From Cinnamomum chago (taxonomy: Eukaryota > Streptophyta > Magnoliopsida > Laurales > Lauraceae): a stretch of 64,000 bases of DNA. Position 1 is the stretch's first letter. The number at the start of each line of letters is the position of its first letter. The translations under genes were made by a program, and so were the position numbers. Of this stretch, positions 34,901-46,020 are shown piece after piece. The notes under the pieces are model-generated. The model was given only the letters and a program-made list of their open reading frames with translations, ran no database searches and was not told the origin of the DNA. The stretch is from contig CP142453.1 of assembly GCA_038049695.1 (NCBI GenBank), positions 16,372,001 through 16,436,000 on the forward strand. The letters are read 5' to 3'.

Positions 34901-37650
34901 TTGGTTTGAGTGTCAAGTGTCAAGTGTCAACAGTGTAATAATGATGAAATTGAGAACCATACATGTTGATTCTGTTGATGTTATGTATAACCTAATTTGA
35001 TGCTTTATTTTACTCCTTTGATCTTGTTATCTGTTAATTCAGGGGGTGGGCAGCTATATATGTGGGGTAAACTGAAGACAACTGGTGATGAGTGGATGTA
35101 TCCTAAGCCTCTTATGGATTTGAGGTTGTGTACATAATGGCTGAGCTGTTTTAGCATTTATTTTTTGACAATCCCACAATGTTTTATGTAATATCATTTA
35201 ATGTTTCCACAATGTATTTTTGGTTGCATCCTTTGTCAGCCTGTGGAAAGGGGCCTATAATTGGGCCCAAGGTTTTTTAAGTTCCCATACAGTGAACTCA
35301 GCCTGTTTAGTGTTATTGGATTTGTCTCACATATCAGAACTTTTTTCTGGTTTGTGAGGCCATGTGTTTGTGAAGAAGTGGCCTGAGGCACTAGGGCGGT
35401 CATATCTTTTGATCCTTTGGTTTGAGTATCGTCTTGTATCTTAATTTTATTTTTCTCTTGGATTTCTTGATCATTGGTTTTGATTAAAATTAATGGGTCA
35501 GGTCATTTTCTTTATTGGCAATGGTAGAGACTTTCAAATTAAATAGGTCGCAGAAAGGAGAGCATCAGGATAAGAGTTAAATACCTGGCTCTCCTAAACA
35601 GCATCAAGAAAAGAAATGCAAAAGAAAACTCTGAAGAACCAAAATAAAGCAGAGCACAAGAACCATGGTGGGTAGAATGGAAGAAGTCATATGGACAGGA
35701 AACAAATGGATTGTCTCCATTCAAGCGGATGTGTGAATGCGTGGTTTGATATCTATCACAGTTCTCAATTTCAGTTAGGTCTAGCTGAAATGGCTGAATA
35801 ATTTCGGTTTGGACAACTGACCGAACCAAATTTTACATGTAAAAAATTCGTGTTGGATTTTGGTCGATTTCGGTCCATTTTTGCCAATTTTTTATTAAAA
35901 AAAAGATCAGGGGTCTTTTTGTAATTTTTTTTATAAAAATATTGGCAAACTACAAAATAATTGCATTTCGTATTCTGAGTTGAGATTTGAGAATGCACGT
36001 CTGATCTCACTTTGTCAAGTATGCATAGCTTATAAAGTAATCATTTGACATGTAGAAATAACATATTGCATCGTTGATTAGTTATATAATTTGTATGGTA
36101 TTTTTAACCTTTAATATTTTTTATATAATTTCTATGTCATTCTTAAATTTTAATTGTTTTTTTCTTCTTTTTTTTTTAAAATGGTGACTATATTCAAAAC
36201 TCAGAAGGTTCTATTTTTCTATTTTATTACAGTTCTATATATATTTTCAAAAATGAATCTCCAAAATGTATCACGAAAATTCCAAATTGACTGAAATATT
36301 TCAATTTGGAGTTAAATAGAAACGGGGCCCGAAACGAAATTGATAACTATGATATCTATCCTCTCATGTTTGAGTGGATCTATCTTTTTGTGTTTTCAAT
36401 TTTGTTGGAAGGCTGTGTTTAATTATATTTTCCTGCATATGCTAATTGGGGCATCAGATAGTAATCTGATCATTTCATTGAATACCTGACTGCATCATAT
36501 TGTTATGGACACTCGTGTGTTTTTGAAGGTTGCTACTGCCATAGTTTTTGAAGTTTGCTACTGCTAATTGGGGAATAGTTGCTGCTGTTGTTATTTCATG
36601 AGGATACTATTGTGTTTCGTTTTGTAAAGTTTCTGGATTTGTACCGTTCAAAATTGAAAAAAAAGTGTTGGATGAGTATCACGTTGTCTTTTCTTTATAT
36701 GGATTCAACATTTTAGTTGGTTATTTTCTTCGAGTCAGACATGCATTATTGTTGATGCTGGTTTTATATATTTGCCTTCCCATATAATGGTGTGTTAATT
36801 TCTGGGATGCTATTTTCTTTACATATGTGATAACTTTCAAGAATTTTCCCTTTGTTACCAGTGGCTGGAATATTCGTTGCATGGATTCGGGCCAAATGCA
36901 CCACTTCTGTGGTGCTGATGATTCTTGTATAAGTTGGGGTCAAGCTCAGTACGGAGAACTAGGATATGGACCTACTGGTCAAAAGTATGTGTTTATGGGC
37001 ATATTTTCATAATGAAAGTATTACCTTTATACTTTCTGCTTTATTTTAGGTGATTGGTCAGCTGTTGTATTGACTTGAGTCCCCTTCTTTGCTGCAGGTC
37101 TTCTGCAAACCCTAAGAAGGTTGAGATTCTCGATGGCATGCATGTTATTAGGTATGCTTTTCTGGGTATTCTAATGCTGTCAAATTCTGAAATTATGGCA
37201 TACTTGACATTGTTGGATACTGGATTTAACAAAGAATTTCCCTTTCAGTGTTGCTTGTGGTATGGGTCATTCACTGATTGTAGTGGATAGAACAAATGTT
37301 CAGGACAAATTGGATGAGGTAAATATGTAATGTTTATACAAATTCTTCTTTTTCGAATACTCCTTTTTTTTTTTGTTTGGGCTTTGCATAGGTAGAAACA
37401 CACATTTTAGTTCCAATATCTCAACTTGAGAAGAGGGAATCTTTGTGCAACATTTCTAACTGTCTAAAAGAATCCATTCCCATGCTGATAAACCTAACTT
37501 ATGCTCATTTCATTAGTTTGAAAATCTTTGGACAAGGTTTCCATGAATAAGTTGGGCATATGAAACTGGAACTTCATGGATTGTAGCTTTGGGAAAAGAG
37601 CTTATCCATAGCTGTTCCTCACTGCTCCAGAATTAATATTTTGGCCAGTG

Positions 37651-37683
<33 letters not shown>

Positions 37684-40600
37684 GTTGCTCATGTTGGATT
37701 GCCCGAACCAAGTTTCTCCTCTATAAGATTCTGTGGTTCAATGAAGTTCAAATGTGCTGAAGTTCTGATTCAACTGGAACCTATTAGTTCACAGTGCGGG
37801 TCTCAGTTTTTAGCCAAGTGGCAATGCCTAGTCTACAATCAATGCCGAATACTCATTTTATTTCTTCATTTCATTCTTTATGGTTTCATCGAACACCAAC
37901 TGGTATTGTAACTGTAGGCATTCTGATATTCTATGTTACTTTTGATGTTTGCTGTAGCCCCCTTCTATTTTGGGGAGATTCTGCGTAGCTTGTATTGTTC
38001 TAATCTTTTCTTATGAAATTCTTTGTTACCAACCTACAAATATATATATATATATATATATAGGAGAATATTCATGATCATCCATCCATCACCATAGGGT
38101 GAGAGACACTTACATAATTGGAAATATTCATGTGCAAAAGAGGAAAAGCCATATATGGTCATATGCAGAAAAAGAATATTCATGTGCAAAGAGGGAAAGC
38201 CATTTAAGTGTCCCTCGCCCTATGTTGAGGGATGGATGCACATGAATGTCCCCATATATGTGTATGTATGTATATTTATAGCATCTTTTGTTGGAACTTT
38301 GATGAATTTGTGGCTGAATTATCTTTTTGGGGTTTTTCTTGGCAGTGTTACTACAATTACTTTTTTGTTAGATATCTTCATTTTGTTTTGTTCTACATGT
38401 ATTTCTTCGTTTGAATGTTCTTGCTTTTTATGTTGAAAATACATGTAGAATGGGCTACTAATATTAATTTGTTTGCTTTGGTAGCTTGCAGTTTTTGGTG
38501 GTGAAAACCCAGAAGGTCAGCTGACACTCAATGTCTTTTATTTATTCTGCAAATCCTTTTGTTTCCTCATTATTACTACTGCCATTATTTTTGTTGAAAT
38601 GTAAACTATGATTTTTAAAATATTGTTGCTTTCCTTGTGGTAATTAAGGACGTGTTGAACTCCTGAAGAGTGAGGTGGGGAAACTTAAATAGGGAAAACA
38701 TTGACATTGGAGAAATATTAAGGAAGAAGAGGGTTGGGATTGGGCTATGAGTTCCAATGAAGTAGAGATCAAATGGTGGATGGTATTAGATAGGTCATTA
38801 CATAGTGGTTGGGGAGTTGCAGGAGGAGAAGAATTATTGATGAAAGAAAACATTAATGAATCAGTGGAGATAACAAGATGTGAAAGGTGCTGCTAAGAAA
38901 GCTGTGAGATGCATGGATTTCCATGGAAATGTCCTTTAGTTTCGGGAAAAATTAAACTTCACAACTGGAAGGAAAAATAAGAAAAAATAAAACCCTCAAC
39001 TGGCCGTAAAAACGATGGTAGCTGTCCACATTGGCTGCTGCTGTTGCTGCAGGGACATTCGAATGGAGATTGGGGAATAAAAGAAAATAAATAAATGAAC
39101 ATATATAGTTGAGTGCTGGTGCCGATTTTCCTCTTCTTTCTTTCTTCTTTTCCTTTTTCATATTTTCGAGATGAGTAAGCTAAATGACCCGTGTTTTTTT
39201 TTTTTTTTTTTGTGACGAATTTATTAGAATTTCCCTGATAAAGGAATATAATTCTATGCGCATGGGCTGCCCAGGCACTTTGAGATGCTTAGTTATAGTG
39301 TGCCCGTGAAGGCACTATAAGGCTATTGAAAGGCTAGGGCAAGCTAGGCCCAGGGTTGTCCTTACTCTGCCCTCAGTATATGTGGGCCTGTCCCGGGGTA
39401 GGCCAAAGCTCTCGGTTGGCCTGCACTTCCTAGGCACTTACTCTCATTGTTATTAGAATCTTACGATTCATATCCTAAACCCCAATTCGTATCCTAAGTC
39501 CTAAAGAAAATGATTTGTATCTATGCAAATGAATCTTAGGATTCATGAGCGAATCTTACGATTCGATGCTTGTTTCATTGAATCTTACGATTTAAGCGAT
39601 TTGGTTGAGCGAGAATAGCTATAAGCAATAAGTTAATATTAATAATATTTTACCTTATTTCTTTTAGCATTTTTACTTTCAAATGGTTATTTGGTAGTCT
39701 TTTTTCTAATGACGTGGGTAGCCTTGAGGTCTTTGACCCAATAAGACTAATCCCCTTGGTGGTGCCCTCTAAACCCCACACAAATGCACCTTTAACGCAC
39801 AAATGTTGAGTAGTTAGTTTGCTGCACCTTTAATGCCTAGGCATTTTGGGTGTATTGCTTAGCAACTTGGGACACTTATTATGATGTTCATGGTATAATT
39901 ATATGACGTACTTATTTGTCGTTATATTTGTACTACTATGAATGAGAAAATGGATGGATTATGAATAACTGTTTTTTTGTTATTCTATTTATATTTTTAA
40001 TTATTTTTCATTTTTATTAGAAAAATAATAAAATCCTATGATTCACAATCCGATTCATTGTTATGAACGATTTGCGATATGATTCCACTTTCAGAACAAT
40101 GCTTTACCCCAACCTTGCAGGCCAGGGCCGGTCTTGGACCTTTTCAGGGCTTGAAGTCGAGAATATCAATTTTTTAATTTCATTTTTCCTAGATTGCCAT
40201 CGGTGATCAAGTGTCTACTGGCCATTAACCCTACTCCTTTATATGGGCTTGGGATAGACAATGCTTGCAACAGGCAACATGGCAACGTTAAGAAATTCTA
40301 TTTATTCAATAATGACTTAGAAACTAAAAATAAAAAGAAGACATCTTTATTATTTTGGTGCCCAGTTGGATGTATGGAAATTTCAATAACAAATTTTGGG
40401 GAATGAGGGGTCACATATGGTGTGGATTTGAGGTTTGCTAGTTATTTTAATCAAATCATTTTTACCATTGATTTTAGGCTTTAGGTACTCAAGTTTTATG
40501 GTTTTGGATGTAAGTGTTTTTTCTTTCGTTTTTTTTTCCTTTCATTTTCATTTTAAAACTTAGTCCAATGATAAATAACTGTTAAACAGTCATATTGGGC

Positions 40601-41505
40601 TGTCATAGGTCATATGAAATGGCTCAAAAAATAACAAAGAGAAGTCACGTTCAACAAAATGTCTAGAACTCAATGTCTTAGCACTGAAACCCTGTAAATG
40701 CAATTTGTTTTAATAAAGCAATTATAAGACTCATCCCAATTATAGAAGCAGGACATTGGAACCTAACACACTGTTGAACTCCAATAGAGAAATAGCACAA
40801 TGCCAAAAACAAAAAAAAAAGAAGGAAATAACAAACATAAAAAAAAAAAAACATACAGGAAGCATATGTGGGAAAGGATATTTTAGCAATCACTTACATA
40901 TATAAATTTATAGGTAAAAATAAGAAAAATAAGAGGGCTGGGCCGGGCCCGATATTGTCCAAGCTCAACCCTCAAATTGGCGGGCCTACAAAACTCTTGT
41001 CCAAATCTGGCCCTTGGACTTTTTAAGAAAAACAAAAGCCAGTCATATTGTGGGCCAGACTTGTGCTCATAGCTGTCTTTAGTTTAAGGACATAAATCCA
41101 TGTGGACTTGAAGAGTGTTTCTGGATTGGAAATATAATATACGACATTTACATATATATATATATATTATACAATGGTGACATTCGGGCAATCTGATCTT
41201 GGATATGCGAACTCCATGGCCCTGGACCTGGGCACCGAGTTAGAAGGTGGTTAAAATCTTGGACCCATGCTTATTTGTTTATTTATTTTTTGGTTTTGTT
41301 CTGTTTCCAGGGACCCAATTTCATCCCTGATCACAATATGCATTACTTTTGATTCTCAAACCATGCTTTAAAAATCAGCTGTTACATAATGGTTTCATTC
41401 ATGATTGAACCAATTCCATAGATGGATTTGCCAAAAAAGCCTATATCAAGGCATTTGTACTTTTGCTTTCCTATTGCATTCTGGGCTGACTTACATGTCC
41501 TCTTT

Positions 41506-41544
<39 letters not shown>

Positions 41545-42233
41545 TTTTATAACCCTAAGCAGTTTAAAGACTAGGCTTTCATTATATATTTAAATCCTTC
41601 ACATACTTACATCACTCTACAGTTTCAGGCATTAAAAAATTCTTAATACGATCAGTATATAAATATTGATTTATGGTGGAGGCAGTGAGTTGACTTGAAC
41701 TCGGTCCCTTCTGTGTTGCATTGACTCAGCCTATGCACTGAAATATATCTGGAAGTAAACAGACTTAACTGGTTGATATGTTCTCACTAGGCCTACTTCA
41801 ACTTAATCTTGGGTCTCAACCAATCTTTGCCTAAAGTTGATGTTGCTTCAACGCTTTTTCAGCAGTTATTGAGGAATTGAAGGATGAAGATCAGGCATCA
41901 AATAAAACATTGACAAAGGGAGCTGCCAATGCTTCTCCTGCAAATTCGAAGAAAAGGAAGAAAGCAAAGGATTCCTCGGAATCTGAAGACAATGATGCTG
42001 ATAGTGATTTCAGCGAGGAGGATGCAAATGGTCAGCCTGAGGTCCAGAGAGGGCGCAGGGGTGGTAAGGCTTTTAGCAGGGGCCGGGGCAAGGCCACCAA
42101 GAAAGTTTCTACTGAAGGGAAAAAAGGATCTGGACGTGGCCGTGGACGCCCTAGGCTTGCTGAGAAGAAAAGCGCGGAGTCTGGCAGTGGTCGAGGGCGA
42201 GGGAAAGCTGGGAAGAGGGGCAGAGCCAAGTAG
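19903..42233 (+). CDS. RCC2-like RCC1-repeat (beta-propeller) protein, 16 coding exons
   Basis: Exons: 19903-20092, 23603-23664, 23728-23801, 27247-27368, 28846-28951, 29116-29167, 29249-29366, 29473-29503, 31189-31212, 31803-31927, 35043-35124, 36862-36984, 37098-37151, 37249-37318, 38485-38515, 41863-42233. All junctions are GT-AG and the phases join, giving 1635 bases and 544 residues. Residues 1-411 are RCC1 repeats, for example CYTWGRNEKGQLGHGD (77-92), FAFGWNKHGQLGTGS, PQYGQLGHGTNNE and TWGFGGYGRLGH (252-263). The order and wording match RCC2/TD-60 rather than RCC1 or UVR8. The tail (412-544) is acidic (SSESEDNDADSDFSEED), then Arg-Gly rich (GSGRGRGRPR, GRGRGKAGKRGRAK) with a KKRKK signal, pointing to nuclear or chromatin binding. 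Human RCC2 acts in mitosis and small-GTPase control; the plant role is inferred only. Start ATG is the first in a TATA-driven leader. Confidence 0.93.
20093..23602 (+). other. Intron 1 of the RCC2-like gene
   Basis: A 3.5-kb phase-1 intron, donor GCG|GTAATC, acceptor TATGTAG. It contains the Ty3/Gypsy fossil at 21590-22700, between two diverged copies of one local repeat. The remainder is T-rich unique sequence. Confidence 0.85.
21590..22700 (-). mobile_element. Ty3/Gypsy-like retrotransposon fragment (fossil)
   Basis: On the minus strand, 22690 to 21880 corresponds to the end of gag and the aspartic protease region, followed by the linker before reverse transcriptase of plant Ty3/Gypsy elements (a VNGQATIVVIDG protease core and an NGKHITLHPMKP linker). 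The part from about 21880 to 21590 resembles the end of an LTR of the same family, with the CCGCTGTGTTGTGGCAC segment. Reverse transcriptase, integrase and RNase H are missing. It is broken in many places and internally deleted, hence old. It sits in intron 1 of the RCC2-like gene, antisense to it. Confidence 0.7.
24115..24250 (+). repeat. Possible tRNA-like SINE unit
   Basis: ATATTGGTTAGGCACCC and, about 45 bases later, ATGGTTCGAGGCTTC have A-box and B-box character, in intron 3 of the RCC2-like gene. No poly-A tail or target duplication was seen and no second copy is in the window. Confidence 0.25.
26200..26480. mobile_element. MITE with long imperfect inverted repeats
   Basis: The ends ATTGGGGTCTATTTATGAA and, inverted, ATTAGGGTCCATTTATAAA match at 16 of 19. 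An inner inverted pair CGACAGATTGATTAAA / GATGATCAATCTATCGG continues the hairpin. Target duplication not clear. In intron 3. Confidence 0.55.
28040..28097. repeat. (CT)n(TA)n microsatellite
   Basis: Seven to eight CT units followed by about 20 TA units interrupted by TC. In intron 4 of the RCC2-like gene. Confidence 0.95.
28399..28750. repeat. Dispersed direct repeat, two ~100-bp copies
   Basis: 28399-28504 and 28654-28750 share ATGGTACAATGA, CGACATCCCTCTTAGCCTGA-like sequence, and an identical stretch through TGCATGGTCTACAAATTATG and TGCTCCTATTATTGA. They are 255 bases apart, with unrelated sequence between. In intron 4. Confidence 0.9.
29740..30600 (+). mobile_element. L1-type LINE ORF2 fragment
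   Basis: Translated plus-strand pieces match the region between endonuclease and reverse transcriptase of plant L1 ORF2: an EGFWQLEIVGCFLKSF-like block, IKEWNAEEF, WIKGKNTKFFHWMVNARQR (consensus EGDKNTKFFH..ANAR), and further on LNATFLKLIPEIPN (consensus NATFITLIPKxPN), where the RT domain starts. Frames shift several times and neither the endonuclease nor the RT core remains. Inserted in intron 8 of the RCC2-like gene in the sense direction; borders approximate. Confidence 0.75.
31274..31681. mobile_element. hAT MITE inside intron 9
   Basis: It starts CAGGGATGCTCAGGGGCTGG and ends CATATGGACACCCCCA. Flanks GTGATGTG (31266-31273) and GCGATGTG (31682-31689) match at 7 of 8. Interior is rich in GGGCTTGG / GGCCCGGCCC. 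The 408-base insertion makes up most of the 590-base intron 9; without it the intron would be about 174 bases. Confidence 0.8.
32021..32253. repeat. 117-bp tandem duplication
   Basis: The unit AAACTAGAATATGTTGTGAC continuing through GGTGGCATGTAGTGAGGTGC occurs twice with a period of 117. Copies differ by a two-base indel and about five substitutions. Confidence 0.95.
32270..32650 (-). pseudogene. RNase H-like domain remnant of a plant LINE
   Basis: Minus-strand pieces read LNFDASAKGNPGQTSIGSII (consensus FDGASxGNPGxxGxGxxIR), then VPVGRSNNDAELIAMPIGVR and MGFQPLI. This is the RVT_3-type RNase H found at the C-terminus of plant L1 ORF2. The GNPG loop and the D-A-E segment are kept, but the frame is broken more than once. 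It is antisense in intron 10. Confidence 0.65.
33936..34552. mobile_element. hAT-like MITE
   Basis: Left end TAGGGATGAAAATTGGTTTG, right end CGACCTGTTTTCAACCCTA, the inverted form. Subterminal GGGTACAGGTACAGG and CCCATTTTTAATTAAGG-like repeats are present. The 8-base flanks (CGGTCAGC, TAACTGAT) do not match, so it is old or rearranged. In intron 10. Confidence 0.55.
35759..36349. mobile_element. Mutator-like MITE with 11-bp target duplication
   Basis: TGATATCTATC lies on both sides (35748-35758 and 36350-36360) without mismatch. The termini ACAGTTCTCAATTTC and, inverted, TAGTTATCAATTTCG are alike. 591 bases, AT-rich, no coding. In intron 11 of the RCC2-like gene. The perfect duplication argues for a fairly recent insertion. 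Confidence 0.88.
37652..37682. repeat. (CT)n microsatellite
   Basis: About 15 CT units in intron 14. Confidence 0.97.
38041..38253. mobile_element. MITE copy B beside a (TA)n tract
   Basis: 38063-38253 matches the element at 7090-7282: GAATATTCATGATCATCC at the left, GGATGGATGCACATGAATGT at the right, and the shared inner TCACCATAGGGTGAGAGACA. A (TA)11 run at 38041-38062 abuts it. In intron 14. Confidence 0.75.
39445..40101. mobile_element. Possible Mutator-like element
   Basis: The left end CATTGTTATTAGAATCTTAC and the right end, inverted, CATTGTTCTGAAAGTGGAAT share their first seven bases and GAATC motifs. Palindromic GAATCTTACGATTC is repeated near the left end. Flanks match at only about 5 of 9. 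Confidence 0.4.
41504..41549. repeat. (TTTA)n microsatellite
   Basis: About eleven TTTA units in intron 15. Confidence 0.97.
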
Positions 42234-43136
42234 TAAGTGATGGTTTTTCTCATCCATCTTAATTTTGATTTCAATCAAAAATCGAAACACAGGTTTTCAA
42301 TTTTTTTAGTCATATATTGTTGTGTTTAGTTGCTGGCTACTAATCTCATTGAGAAACACATCGGCTTCATTCTAAGCCACAGGGAGGGATGAAGGCAAAG
42401 TTCATAGGAAATGCTGTTCTAACCTTATGTTTATCTGAATCCTGAATGGATAGTTTTTAGGTGATATATGCATTGTGGTTCATGTTAAAGAAGGTTTCAT
42501 CTTGTTTTGTTGTTTTCCATTAATGAATAGCTTCTGTAATTTCCTTATGGGGGGAAAAAGTTGCTTTTGTAATGGTGCAATTGACCATTTGCCAAACTAG
42601 TGGCATTTTGGCTATTCGATGAACAAATAATTAGGCTATGAAGATAATGCATGAACAGAAATTGAAGGTCAAACACGTACTGATTGCCGTGAGCTGGGCT
42701 TGGGTCATGTCTGTTTATATTTCTTTTCATCTGGCCTTATATATTGTTCTATAGCTGTTTGTTTTTTCCAGTCAGGGCTATAACTGGGAGGAAATATCCG
42801 TGAGACCCACCTTGCACTTTTGTGTAACTTAACAATTATGTTTTTCCATGGCAATGTATGTTTTAAAAGAAGAGCATTTTCCATGAAAAACTTTGCGGTG
42901 TTTGGATGAATAGAAGTTGAAATGGATTGAAATTGAAGAAACACGTGTGGGTACTTAGTATATGATTCTTTGAGTTCTCTCTTCAAGTTGTTACTACTGT
43001 TTGGATTTCTTGGAAGATGTAAATCTCCCCTTTCTGATACTAGTAAGAAAGGCAATTTCAGTGAAAATTCAAAGAGATGCATCGTTTGTTATAAATATCA
43101 TGATACCCCAGATATGGTATGGATATAGCTTGGATG
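42234..43136. other. 3' UTR of the RCC2-like gene and spacer
   Basis: The 3' UTR probably ends near 42530-42560 after a TTAATGAATAGCTTC stretch, the best polyadenylation-like signal. The rest is unique AT-rich sequence without a gene. Confidence 0.45.
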
Positions 43137-46012
43137 TAGGGATGTCAAATGGGCTGGGCCGGGCTGAACTGCCTGTCAACAGGCTGTGGCCCACAAGCAT
43201 GGGCCTGCAAGGCCTGCCTGGCATGTGGGCTGGAGGCACCGGTCTGCCAGCCCGCCTAATGTCCATATCCCTTTTTTTTTTTTTTTTTAAGTCCAATTAA
43301 CCTTCGTCAACAGCCATAAAACAGTCATATAATGGGTAGTTTGTCATTTGTCATTTTACAAAGTCTATAAATATCCTAACCCTTTTACTCTCATTCCTTA
43401 CCAATTTACACAACTCTCTCATTCTCTAGCTTTTTCTCAAAGCACTCAACTCTCACTCTCTCTAAGAAGTTTTTGGAGGGCTAAAGATCAAGTCATCAAG
43501 AGACAAGATTAAAATGGCCTTCAAAGATTTAGATGTATTTATATTATTCAAATTTGAGATTATATATATAAGTTTATATTATATTATATTAACTCTCATT
43601 TTCTCCTCTTTTTTATATTAATTATCACAAAAGAAGGCTATAAGAGTCTATTACTGTTATTATTTATAAATTTTATTTTTTGAAATATGGTTAGAAGACT
43701 TTCCATAAAATCTTCTTCAGTTAATTTAGGGGGGGAAGAAAATTTTATTGAATTATAAGATGAAGTAGGTGATTTACCATTCCCTTTTCCTTAGAGTTCT
43801 CGTAAACCAACCAAAAGGAATAGAACTTCAGCAGTTTGTGATATATTGACAAGGTTTGAAGTTATTGAAAATGGAAAAACAGTTGAAAAGGCAAAATGTA
43901 AATTTTGTAGTAAGATTTATGGTGCCCAGTAAAAAATGGATATCGGCCATTTGACAAGACATAGGCAAAAATGTGTAGCCTTACATAAGCCGACGGATGT
44001 AGGGATAGGGAGGCTTGGATCACGGACCCAAATTTATAGTACTGCTGGTGGTGGTAATAGTAGTAGTTTGAGTTTTTTTTCTTTTAATGCATAAAGTTGT
44101 AGACAAAATCTTGTTAAAATGATTGTGTTATCTGAATTATCATTTTGTTTTGTTAAAAATGAGTTTTTTGAAGAATGGGTCCAGAAAATACTGTCAACCA
44201 CAATTTCACAGTATTTCAAAAAATACAGCCATAAATGATGCTATTAGACTCTGGCAGGAAGAGAAAACAAATATAAAAAATTACCTTGCAGAAATTCCTG
44301 GTAGAAGTATTACTGTACATAACATAGATTCAAAATGGATTATTAATAAACGTATAATTAGTTTTAACAGTCTTGAATGACCACACAATGGTACTAAAAT
44401 AAATACATTTATTTTGAAAAAACTAGATGAATATAATATTAAAGAATAAGTTTTATCTATAACTTTAGATAATGCCAGTAATAATACAATGACTATTGAA
44501 TTAACGAGAATGCAAATGTCACTTGCAACTTTGATAGATAGCTTTATCTTTTAAAATAGATGTGTATGTCACATATTAAATCTTATTGCAAAGGTTGGTT
44601 TAAAGTATATTGTTAGTTACACAGATGCTATTAAAGACGTTGTTAGATTTATTTTCACCTCTATACAGAGAAGATAATTGTATGCCCAAATATATGCGAG
44701 GTAAGGCGTATCAGCTATTAAAATGCCCACGGAGGTAGAACATAGATGAAATTCTATGTATGATTTGTTAAACAAGGCACTTGACCGGAGAACTGTTTTG
44801 AATGAATTTTGTGTTTTTTATGCACAACATTTGATGATTAGTGATGAACATTGAGAGTTCTGTGCCCATATAAAAGACTAATTAGAAGCCTTTTATACTT
44901 CAATATTATTTTTTTCCTGGATATATTATTTCATATCTAATGAAGCTTTAATAAAGTTTTTTAAAATTACTTTACAATTCAGTAGATTTAGAGATCATTT
45001 TTTACTGAGTAGCACTATTAAAAACATGGAAGACAAATTTAATAAATATTGGAAAGAAGCTCCAATGACATTTTCTTTAGCTGCCTTATTTGATTTTAGG
45101 TTAAAATTAAGTAGTGTACAGTTTTTTTATTGATGGAATAAATAAAAATATGAATTATATAGATTTAAATATTTTTTCAAATATTAAGGCAAATTTACAA
45201 GAACTTTTTTAATTTTATTGTGAGCAAATGGGTGCAACTGGGCTTAGTATGGGCCATTCAGAGGTCCAGCAAACCGGTATTGGTAAGTGGGATGTGTGGT
45301 ATTCTTTCCTGTATACGGGCATGACATCCGGCTCAAGTTCAAGTAACACTGTGACAGAGTTATCATCGTATCTTGACGTTAATGTAATATGGGTGCATGA
45401 TGCATTTAGTTTTGACATTTTAGCTTGGTCGAAGCAACAAGAAAGCGTTTATTTGGTATTAGCCGCCATGACTCGTGATCTATTGACTACTCCAATGTCT
45501 TCTGTAGCATTAGAGCATGCTTTTAGTGCAGGTGAACGTGTGGTAGATGATAAAAGAACCAATCTGACTGAAGAAATGTGGAGTGTTGTGTCTGCCTACG
45601 AGACTGATATTTGGCAGATAAGAGGAAGCAAGAGTTGACATCAATTGAAGATTATGATCCAGCAGAATACATTAGTGGGGACTACACATCTGATTTTTTT
45701 ACTTTTTCCTTCATTGTAATTTTTAAATTTATAAGTTTTTCATTCTTTTTTTATTTTTATTTTCTAAAAAGATTGTAAGGTTTTGAAGGTAATTCTATTT
45801 AGAAACCTTCAAGAAGTTAATATCCAAATGATTTTCTCTTCTTAGTGGAGTAAGTCGAGTTTGACCGAAGCACTTAAATATCTTTGTCATTCTCCGTAAT
45901 TGTGTATTTGTGTTCTATTTTTTTTTAATACTGGAAAAAAAAGAAAAAAAAGAGAGCAGGCCCGCTGGCCCAGCCCATGGCGGGCCGTGCCAAGGTTTTT
46001 CCGACATCCCTA
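43137..46012 (+). mobile_element. Ac-like hAT transposon, full-length but decayed
   Basis: The left terminus TAGGGATGTCAAATGGGCTG and right terminus TTTTTCCGACATCCCTA (inverted TAGGGATGTCGG) are typical Ac/hAT ends; GGGCCGGGC / GCCCAGCCC subterminal repeats lie inside both. CTTGGATG (43129-43136) and CTTGGACG (46013-46020) are the 8-base target duplication, one change. The 2876-base element has a decayed transposase with a BED finger near 43.9 kb and a C-terminal dimerisation domain near 45.5 kb. Stops and frame changes are scattered through it, so it is no longer autonomous. Insertion was in the 3' flank of the RCC2-like gene. Confidence 0.93.
43803..45638 (+). pseudogene. hAT transposase pseudogene
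   Basis: The N-terminal part shows a BED-type zinc finger: FEVIENGKTVEKAKCKFC followed by HLTRHRQKC (about 43850-43980). A middle piece at 44123-44380 reads NDAIRLWQEEKTNIKNYLAE-like sequence of poor quality. The C-terminal frame 45228-45638 contains FDILAWSKQQESVYLVLAAM, TRDLLTTPMSSVALEHAFSA and GERVVDDKRTNLT, the hAT dimerisation domain. Several in-frame stops (for example TAA after GAQ near 43930) and frame changes separate these parts. Family length would be about 650-700 residues. Confidence 0.9.
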
Positions 46013-46020
46013 CTTGGACG

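Larger units (their letters stand above)
31928..35042 (+). other. Intron 10 of the RCC2-like gene
   Basis: A 3.1-kb intron that carries a 117-base tandem duplication, an antisense RNase H remnant and a hAT MITE. The open frames at 32928-33382 on the minus strand show no domain I recognise. Confidence 0.8.
38516..41862 (+). other. Intron 15 of the RCC2-like gene
   Basis: A 3.3-kb intron, donor GAAG|GTCAGC, acceptor TTTTTCAGCAG. It carries the possible Mutator-like element at 39445, a GGGCCGGGCCCG-rich stretch at 40935-41050 that looks like a hAT end, and a (TTTA)n tract. Confidence 0.8.

Noticed and set aside
41898-42290. Antisense frames of 80-130 residues over the last RCC2-like exon
   Set aside because: They are shadows of the biased Lys/Arg/Gly codons of the sense exon, with no motif.
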